Shown piece by piece: positions 6,386 to 10,479 of a stretch of DNA of 10,479 bases (positions are counted from its first letter, which is position 1; each line of letters opens with the position of its first letter). The stretch comes from Methanosarcinales archaeon (GTDB lineage: Archaea; Halobacteriota; Syntropharchaeia; Alkanophagales; Methanospirareceae). The notes beneath the pieces were generated by a model that was not told where the DNA came from, searched no databases, and saw only the letters and a list, made by a program, of their open reading frames with translations. A program made the position numbers and the translations under genes. The stretch lies in the NCBI GenBank assembly GCA_003661125.1, contig QMVO01000038.1, positions 1 to 10,479 of the forward strand, in the 5' to 3' direction.

Positions 6386-6491
6386 TTTTTACATTGCCTT
6401 TCAATTCTGCTAAACGACTTTTCCAGAAGTATTCACGAATTTTCATATCGTCTTTATCTACATCTATTTGTCCTTTATCATTTATTTTCAT
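6366..6491 (-). CDS. Small 41-aa charged protein in the RNA ligase cassette
   Basis: 41-aa open frame starting at 6491 with Met-Lys-Ile-Asn-Asp and ending at the TGA at 6366. It overlaps the end of the RNA ligase gene by 14 nt and the start of the membrane-protein gene by 20 nt, so all three would be translated as a coupled chain. It is rich in Lys and Asp, with one aromatic patch (REYFWKSRLAEL). No family recognised; the tight overlaps are the main support. Confidence 0.5.
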   Translation of the reverse strand: MKINDKGQIDVDKDDMKIREYFWKSRLAELKGNVKNDRKND

Positions 6492-7608
6492 TTTTTATGG
6501 CAAACTCTTCTGACAAATAACTATATATCTTACTTGCTAATTTTTTATCATATTCTTGTGCAAAATACCGCATACAAGTTCTTTTATCGTGAACAATATC
6601 TAAATTTTCTTTCAAATACTTCTCTTTTATCTCCGCTTTAAATCTTTTCTCAAAAGCTACTTCATTCATTATCTTGCGAATCCTCTCTTCTTGTTGTACT
6701 ATATCACTTTCTTGGAACTCTTCTAAAAGCAACGATTTAATCAAATCAAAAGAAGGATTGTCTGTTTCTTCATAGGCGTTTATCACTGTTATTAATATTG
6801 AATGTTTTGGTATTCTATTGTCTTTCCAGTGCACATCCAAAACCAAATCAGGCTTCGCTTTATATTGTATTGCACTTTCTGAGATGACATACCAAACAGT
6901 GCCTTCTATACCTCTTACGATTCCCTCCGTATCCTGAAATATGTTTTCATTAAGCCATTTTCTTAGTGCTTCGTATTCTTCAATGAATTCTATTTTAGAT
7001 GTAAAATTCTTTAAAAGCTTTGCAGTTCTCAATCCATTCAATTTGAGTTCTGTGGGAGGGACTATTTTCTTAGGGAATACACCGAATAGCGCAGCGCAGT
7101 CAAGTAAAGTATCATACTCTACTAATATCTTATTTCTTTTTCCGTATAGTTCAAAGCTGATGTTACATTTATTCTTTAATATTATCTCAGGTATCTCGGG
7201 ATATGTGTCAAGCATTTCGCTCCACAAACTCCGGAAGTTACCAAATCGGGATTCCTCTAACGTTGGTCGTAGTCGTGTTTTATAACTCACAAATTCATTG
7301 CCTTCTGCATCAAAATAAGTATATCCTAAGATATTTGTCCCATCTAACTTTTCATATACTTCTATCCTGTCTACATTTTCAAAATGAATATAATTACCGT
7401 CCCTATCAAAAGGATATACCATCTTTGGTGTAGCCCATACATATTGAGGACATTCTTTATCATTTACATGGGTGATGTAAAGCATCCCATAGGTTGAATG
7501 TCCATCTCGTCTGATATATCCCTTTAATGTATTATTATTAAAGGTATCTCTCACTTCAAACTCTTCTACATTCTTGGAACTGATATTAAAAGGATATTCA
7601 GTCATCAT
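6478..7608 (-). CDS. RNA ligase (ATP-dependent nucleotidyltransferase)
   Basis: 376-aa protein with the ordered motifs of covalent nucleotidyltransferases. Motif I is EKLDGTN (86-92) with the AMP-accepting Lys87; motif III is SFELYG (151-156); motif IV is EGTVWY (235-240); motif V is QYKAKPD (248-254) with Lys250 and Lys252. The N-terminal 80 residues form a beta-rich extension and residues about 270-376 a helical C-terminal domain, as in T4-like RNA ligases rather than DNA ligases, which would carry an OB domain. It should seal RNA 3'-OH/5'-phosphate ends via a Lys-AMP intermediate. The start may be Met2 (7605), five bases after GAGGAG. It leads a minus-strand three-gene cassette opposite to the structural genes. 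The RNA ligase subfamily is not resolved. Confidence 0.85.
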   Translation of the reverse strand: MMTEYPFNISSKNVEEFEVRDTFNNNTLKGYIRRDGHSTYGMLYITHVNDKECPQYVWATPKMVYPFDRDGNYIHFENVDRIEVYEKLDGTNILGYTYFDAEGNEFVSYKTRLRPTLEESRFGNFRSLWSEMLDTYPEIPEIILKNKCNISFELYGKRNKILVEYDTLLDCAALFGVFPKKIVPPTELKLNGLRTAKLLKNFTSKIEFIEEYEALRKWLNENIFQDTEGIVRGIEGTVWYVISESAIQYKAKPDLVLDVHWKDNRIPKHSILITVINAYEETDNPSFDLIKSLLLEEFQESDIVQQEERIRKIMNEVAFEKRFKAEIKEKYLKENLDIVHDKRTCMRYFAQEYDKKLASKIYSYLSEEFAIKNENK

Positions 7609-7654
7609 TTCTCCTCATTCACTGCCTTGTTCACCACTAATATTTAGTCAGTTA

Positions 7655-7671
7655 GCATAAAAAGGTTTTCG
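7655..7671 (-). promoter_or_regulatory. Probable archaeal promoter of the minus-strand cassette
   Basis: Read on the minus strand: CGAAAACCTTTTTATGC, a good BRE (CGAAAA) plus TATA box (CTTTTTATG). It lies about 50 nt before the RNA ligase start, giving a predicted leader of about 25 nt that contains the GAGGAG ribosome binding site. It shares CCTTTTTA with the plus-strand elements but not their TTGTAAACG upstream box. Confidence 0.55.
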
Positions 7672-7708
7672 GTCTTCTGGTTAGAACCATAAGTTCTTAC
7701 TATAAAAT

Positions 7709-7728
7709 TTGTAAACGTCCCCTTTTTA
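7709..7728 (+). promoter_or_regulatory. Conserved promoter-like element, copy 3 (upstream of tail tube)
   Basis: Reads TTGTAAACGTCCCCTTTTTA. Here the element lies in a true intergenic region, so its conservation cannot be explained by coding. Its TATA-like box ends 51 nt before the ATG, giving a leader of roughly 28 nt that includes GGAGG. This is the only one of the four copies whose gene has a leader with a Shine-Dalgarno sequence. Confidence 0.65.
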
Positions 7729-7779
7729 TTTCTATTCCGATAAACTTCAACCGAAGAAAAAAGGAGGAAGAAGCAAAAA

Positions 7780-8694
7780 ATGGCAAAAATGCCGATTTCT
7801 GGTGCGAAGGCGATAGAATACGTCGCCGAGGATTCAATAGGGAGTGGTACTTACGGAGTAACACCAGACAATCCAACGATGAAATGGCTCGGATTAGTAA
7901 ATCCATTCACTCCACACATAGCCAAAGGGTACGAAGAAGTACGTTATCTCGGTGCTTACGATGCAACAGATATGTTGCAAAAAATGCGAAATATGAAAGT
8001 GGATGGAGAACTAACCGCATCACTGACTTACAAACCGCAGGATTGGGATTTCATGCAGTATATCACAGGCAGCACTACCGGTCTATCAGACTCTGTCGAT
8101 TCATTAAGCATCGCGCAGTACACAGATGAGAAATGGATATTGTATAAGGGATGTATGCTCACGAGATGGGAACTGACCTTGCCAAAAGAAGGAATTGCAA
8201 CCGTAGATGTGGATATGACAATAGGAGATGTAGCAGACCCGACTGGCACTGATTTCATAGGTACGGGCTCGCATGCATCAGAGAGTACAGATGACCCGTT
8301 CCTGTGGGAAGACATAACAGGACTTAAGATGGATTCTAATGATCCGCCTACTACAGAGATTGCGCATTCTGTCGGCGATCTGACACTCAGCATAACAAAT
8401 GAAGTCGAATTACCGAAAGATATTAGCTCAACGAAATGGACGCGAGCTGAAGGTGCAGTCGTAAAGAAGAGGGACATATCGGTCTCGATGGAATTGACCT
8501 GGGTTGATATTGATTCCTTTTTCACATTAGTGAAAAACGGCACGAAACAAAATTTGCAGTTCACACTCGGTGGTAAGACATTTACTATTAAGGGACTCAT
8601 TCCGCCTGAATACAATCCAGAGATTACACCCGATAACTTTATTGGTGAGACGGTTACATTCCTAATGGACCAGCCAGACTTGACAATAGCGTAG
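7780..8694 (+). CDS. Major tail tube protein
   Basis: 304-aa beta-rich protein at the start of the tail module, followed by the chaperone pair and tape measure gene, the standard order for a tail tube protein. It opens with a flexible arm (MPISGAKAIEYVAEDSIGSGTYGV) and has regular beta strands (VDGELTASLTYKPQDWDFMQYITGS; CMLTRWELTLPKEGIATVDVDMTIGD; DLTLSITNEVELP; DISVSMELTW), ending with a closing domain (LQFTLGGKTFTIKGLIPPEY). It should polymerise as hexameric rings around the tape measure protein. A GGAGG sits 12 nt before the ATG. The length is larger than minimal tube proteins, perhaps due to an inserted loop around residues 155-195. Confidence 0.8.
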   Translation: MAKMPISGAKAIEYVAEDSIGSGTYGVTPDNPTMKWLGLVNPFTPHIAKGYEEVRYLGAYDATDMLQKMRNMKVDGELTASLTYKPQDWDFMQYITGSTTGLSDSVDSLSIAQYTDEKWILYKGCMLTRWELTLPKEGIATVDVDMTIGDVADPTGTDFIGTGSHASESTDDPFLWEDITGLKMDSNDPPTTEIAHSVGDLTLSITNEVELPKDISSTKWTRAEGAVVKKRDISVSMELTWVDIDSFFTLVKNGTKQNLQFTLGGKTFTIKGLIPPEYNPEITPDNFIGETVTFLMDQPDLTIA

Positions 8695-8695
8695 C

Positions 8696-8705
8696 TTTAT
8701 ATATA
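8696..8705 (+). promoter_or_regulatory. TATA-box-like sequence before the tail chaperone gene
   Basis: TTTATATATA begins 1 nt after the tail tube stop codon. A start point about 25 nt downstream would fall near 8727, just before the base-paired leader at 8732-8782. A second AT-rich stretch (TTATATATG, 8720-8728) is nearby. The TTGTAAACG box is absent here, so this would be a different promoter type. Confidence 0.4.
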
Positions 8706-8731
8706 CCTAGTGTATAGCGGATTATATATGA

Positions 8732-8782
8732 GTGCCAGGGTGGGGCATAGGTTAAATTCTATGCGCAGGAAGGGAAAGGCAC
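8732..8782 (+). other. Predicted nested RNA hairpin in the tail chaperone leader
   Basis: Outer stem GTGCC (8732-8736) pairs with GGCAC (8778-8782). Inner stem GCATAG (8745-8750) pairs with CTATGC (8759-8764) around an 8-nt loop. The internal loop is purine-rich on both sides. Pairing is by eye, with no covariation data. It lies in the 112-nt gap between tail tube and chaperone genes and could affect RNA processing or translation. Confidence 0.4.
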
Positions 8783-8806
8783 CATAAAACAAGGAGCAAG
8801 AACAAA

Positions 8807-9229
8807 ATGAGAACGAAAAAGATAGGTAATTACGAGTTTAAATTCTATTCTCGTGATGAAATTACATACGGTGCGATGCAGCGTGTCAAACGATTTTTGA
8901 TGACACGCGTGCTCGCAATGATGAAAGGCGCGGGCAAAGAAGAAGAAATATTCGAGCGGATGTTTGAGAACGCCGATAAACTCGCGGAATATATTCAGCT
9001 TGTACAGGAAGAAGAAGAAACAAATGATATCATTGCTATCATGCTCGTGACGAACAAGGACTACGATGAAATTGCAGATTTACCGATTTCAGTCATTGAA
9101 GCACTCAAGGAAGAAGTAAAAACAGAGGCGGGCGGTGATATTGCGGGTTTTTTGAATGGCTTAGGTATCAGTATCAGCTCGTATCTCGAAACGATGTTCA
9201 CGGAAGAGAAGGGCAAGAAAAAGATGTAA
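8807..9229 (+). CDS. Tail assembly chaperone, short form (gpG-like)
   Basis: 140-aa, mainly helical protein between tail tube and tape measure genes. It starts with a short beta part (KKIGNYEFKFYSRDEI), then helices and an acidic segment (QLVQEEEETNDIIAIML), then DLPISVIEALKEEV and a C-terminal charged tail. This size, position and overlap with a second frame match the lambda G/T class of tail assembly chaperones, which coat the tape measure protein before tube assembly. The start is supported by AAGGAGC about 10 nt upstream of the ATG. Confidence 0.7.
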   Translation: MRTKKIGNYEFKFYSRDEITYGAMQRVKRFLMTRVLAMMKGAGKEEEIFERMFENADKLAEYIQLVQEEEETNDIIAIMLVTNKDYDEIADLPISVIEALKEEVKTEAGGDIAGFLNGLGISISSYLETMFTEEKGKKKM

Positions 9230-9477
9230 TCAAATCTTTTCTCCCCAAGCCCGCTGGGCAATATGCTGAAGAAATAGCTCAGTGGCTAAAAGGAAAGAGC
9301 ATAAAAGACGACCGCATAATCGAATACACGCTCATGTCTCATTTCGGCTGGTCGGAGAAGACCTTATATGAGACTTCCCTGAATACTATTCAAAATGCAT
9401 TATTTATTTTAGAACGGATTGCAAAGCACGAACAGTTAATTCTTTCCAGATCGCGTAAAAATAAACAGCATTTGTAA
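8807..9477 (+). CDS. Tail assembly chaperone, -1 frameshift fusion (gpGT-like)
   Basis: Predicted 223-aa fusion: 116 codons of the short form, then 107 codons in the -1 frame to the TAA at 9475-9477. The -1 frame is open from 9139 and has no ATG before about 9331, so it needs frameshifting to be expressed. Its distal part looks like real protein (AGQYAEEIAQWLKGKSIKDD; HFGWSEKTLYETSLNTIQNA; ending with a basic tail). The best slip site is GGGTTTTTTG (9145-9154). An A5G run (9218-9223) next to the zero-frame stop is a second candidate, in which case the join would lie later. The T-like part is expected to contact the tape measure or tube protein. Confidence 0.65.
9145..9154 (+). promoter_or_regulatory. 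Probable -1 ribosomal frameshift site
   Basis: GGGTTTTTTG contains two overlapping X XXY YYZ heptamers in the zero frame: G GGT TTT (9145-9151) and T TTT TTG (9148-9154). The last stop of the -1 frame is the TGA at 9136-9138, so the site lies at the start of the permitted window. I see no strong downstream hairpin by eye. Confidence 0.6.
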
Positions 9478-9490
9478 ACGTTCTATTTTA
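9472..9490 (+). promoter_or_regulatory. Conserved promoter-like element, copy 4 (upstream of tape measure)
   Basis: Reads TTGTAAACGTTCTATTTTA, a diverged copy: the upstream box TTGTAAACGT is intact, the CCC is lost and the T-tract has become TATTTTA. It contains the stop codon of the chaperone fusion (TAA, 9475-9477). The box is centred about 31 nt before the tape measure ATG, predicting an almost leaderless mRNA. Confidence 0.6.
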
Positions 9491-9517
9491 AACTTTCTAC
9501 TTTTCCATTAAAATAAA

Positions 9518-10479
9518 ATGCCGGGAAATATTGTGGAGATTATTATAAAAGCAAGAGATTTAGCTTCCTCTGCATTTCGGCAAGTACAAAATCAAATAGC
9601 GACAACTAAAACTATTGGAGTTTCTGTTGCTTCCAAACTTAAGAATGTGGGGAGAGCACTTTATTCTACCGTAAATACATACTTTATTCCTGCAGCTCTC
9701 GCGATTGCAGGAGTTGCATTTGCTATTAAAGGACTTATCGATGCGTTTGGTGATTTTGATATGGCAATGAAAGGTGTGCAAAAGACAACAGGCATGTCAG
9801 AAGAAGAAATCGACGCCCTTGGCGAAGATTTTAAAGAAATGTCTACTCAAATTCCGCTTTCTGCAAAAGAACTCGCTGATATTGGAGCAATTGCCGGTCA
9901 ATTAGGTATTCAAGGTTCTGATAATATTACTACTTTTACCGAGAGTGTAGCAAGAGTTTCAATTGCTCTAGATATGACAGCAGAAGAGGCGGCAACATCA
10001 ATGGCAAAAGTCAGTAATGCTTTTGGGCTACCTGTTACTCAAGCTGATAATTTAGCATCTTCAATTAACACACTCGAAAATACTACTGCAGCAAAAGGCA
10101 GGGATATTATTGCATCTATGACTCGGATGGCAGCATCCGGGGCTCAATTAGGCTTAACTGCTGACGCTGCAGCTGCACTCGCTGCTACTCTCATCGCAAT
10201 GGGAATGCCTGCCGAGCGTGTTGGAACTCGACTCAATACAGCTTTTACACAGATGGCAAAAAATGTTGGGGATATGGCAGCGCAAATGGGGATGTCAGAA
10301 GAGGAATTACGAGCATGGATAGACAGAGATGTAATGGGGGCTCTCAATGCATACATAGAAATGCTGCGCGAAACTCCGAGTGAAATCGATAGAATAACAA
10401 TGGCAAATGAAGTTTTTGGTGCTGTTGGCGGTAAAGCAATTGCATCATTGGCAACAGGTTACGATGATTTACAAACGAA
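9518..10479 (+). CDS. Tape measure protein, N-terminal part (runs off window)
   Basis: First 320 residues of the tail length-determining protein. The N terminus (VEIIIKARDLASSAFRQV) is the usual opening strand-helix. A hydrophobic stretch lies at about 55-70 (FIPAALAIAGVAFAIKG). From about residue 75 the TP901-type core is clear: FDMAMKGVQKTTGMSEEEID, TQIPLSAKELADIGAIAGQL, later MPAERVGTRLNTAFTQMAKN and VFGAVGGKAIASLATG. It acts as the ruler for tail length and is ejected with the DNA. The ATG at 9518 has no Shine-Dalgarno sequence. The gene is truncated only by the window end. Confidence 0.85.
   Translation, partial: MPGNIVEIIIKARDLASSAFRQVQNQIATTKTIGVSVASKLKNVGRALYSTVNTYFIPAALAIAGVAFAIKGLIDAFGDFDMAMKGVQKTTGMSEEEIDALGEDFKEMSTQIPLSAKELADIGAIAGQLGIQGSDNITTFTESVARVSIALDMTAEEAATSMAKVSNAFGLPVTQADNLASSINTLENTTAAKGRDIIASMTRMAASGAQLGLTADAAAALAATLIAMGMPAERVGTRLNTAFTQMAKNVGDMAAQMGMSEEELRAWIDRDVMGALNAYIEMLRETPSEIDRITMANEVFGAVGGKAIASLATGYDDLQT

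Larger units (their letters stand above)
7609..7779. other. Divergent intergenic region between RNA ligase and tail tube genes
   Basis: This 171-nt region separates the two divergent units. It holds the leftward promoter (7655-7671), a weak TATAAAA at 7701-7707, the rightward conserved element (7709-7728) and the tail tube ribosome binding site (GGAGG at 7763-7767). No open frame of interest is seen. Confidence 0.6.

Noticed and set aside
8028..8615. 195-aa open frame on the minus strand opposite the tail tube gene
   Set aside because: Low-complexity Ser/Val-rich translation, fully antisense to a convincing tail tube gene, with no start signal.
8728..8787. 19-aa open frame in the tail chaperone leader
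   Set aside because: No ribosome binding site, basic low-information peptide, and it coincides with the predicted RNA hairpin.
1..10479. CRISPR array, insertion sequence or rRNA
   Set aside because: No regularly spaced repeats, no transposase-like protein and no rRNA-like sequence were seen on either strand.

Overview
The window looks like part of the morphogenesis region of a tailed double-stranded DNA virus (Caudoviricetes, siphovirus- or myovirus-like) or an integrated provirus, most likely of an archaeon. Evidence for an archaeal host is indirect. The tRNA lacks an encoded CCA end. Several genes appear leaderless, starting about 25-35 nt after a T-rich TATA-like box. Many other genes carry the Shine-Dalgarno string GGAGGTGA(T), the exact complement of the archaeal 16S 3' end. 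A methanogen- or ANME-type host virus would fit the protein style, but that is inference.

Layout. 1-554: two small zinc-binding or HTH-type proteins. 569-641: tRNA-Gln(TTG). 698-862: an orphan HicB-like protein too short for most gene callers. 901-6029: a dense plus-strand head and neck operon with a ChaB-prohead protease-scaffold fusion, a decoration-type protein, an HK97-fold major capsid protein, small accessory proteins, a connector-like protein and a tail-terminator-like protein. 6026-7608: a minus-strand cassette of three overlapping genes (RNA ligase, a 41-aa protein, a membrane protein) between the head/neck and tail modules. 7780-10479: the tail module, with the tail tube protein, a tail assembly chaperone pair joined by a probable -1 ribosomal frameshift, and the start of the tape measure protein, which runs off the window.

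Three levels of gene control stand out. (1) A 19-20 bp element, consensus TTGTAAACGTYCCCTTTTTA, occurs four times, always on the plus strand just before a transcription unit (HicB, protease, tail tube, tape measure). It reads as a virus-specific promoter (upstream box plus TATA box). (2) A full-strength internal Shine-Dalgarno inside the protease gene should give a separate scaffolding protein from the same frame. (3) The tail chaperone gene holds overlapping canonical slippery heptamers 7 nt after the last stop of the -1 frame, predicting a G/GT-type fusion. The tRNA-Gln and the RNA ligase could together serve translation or tRNA repair during infection. Terminase and portal genes are not in the window and presumably lie upstream.
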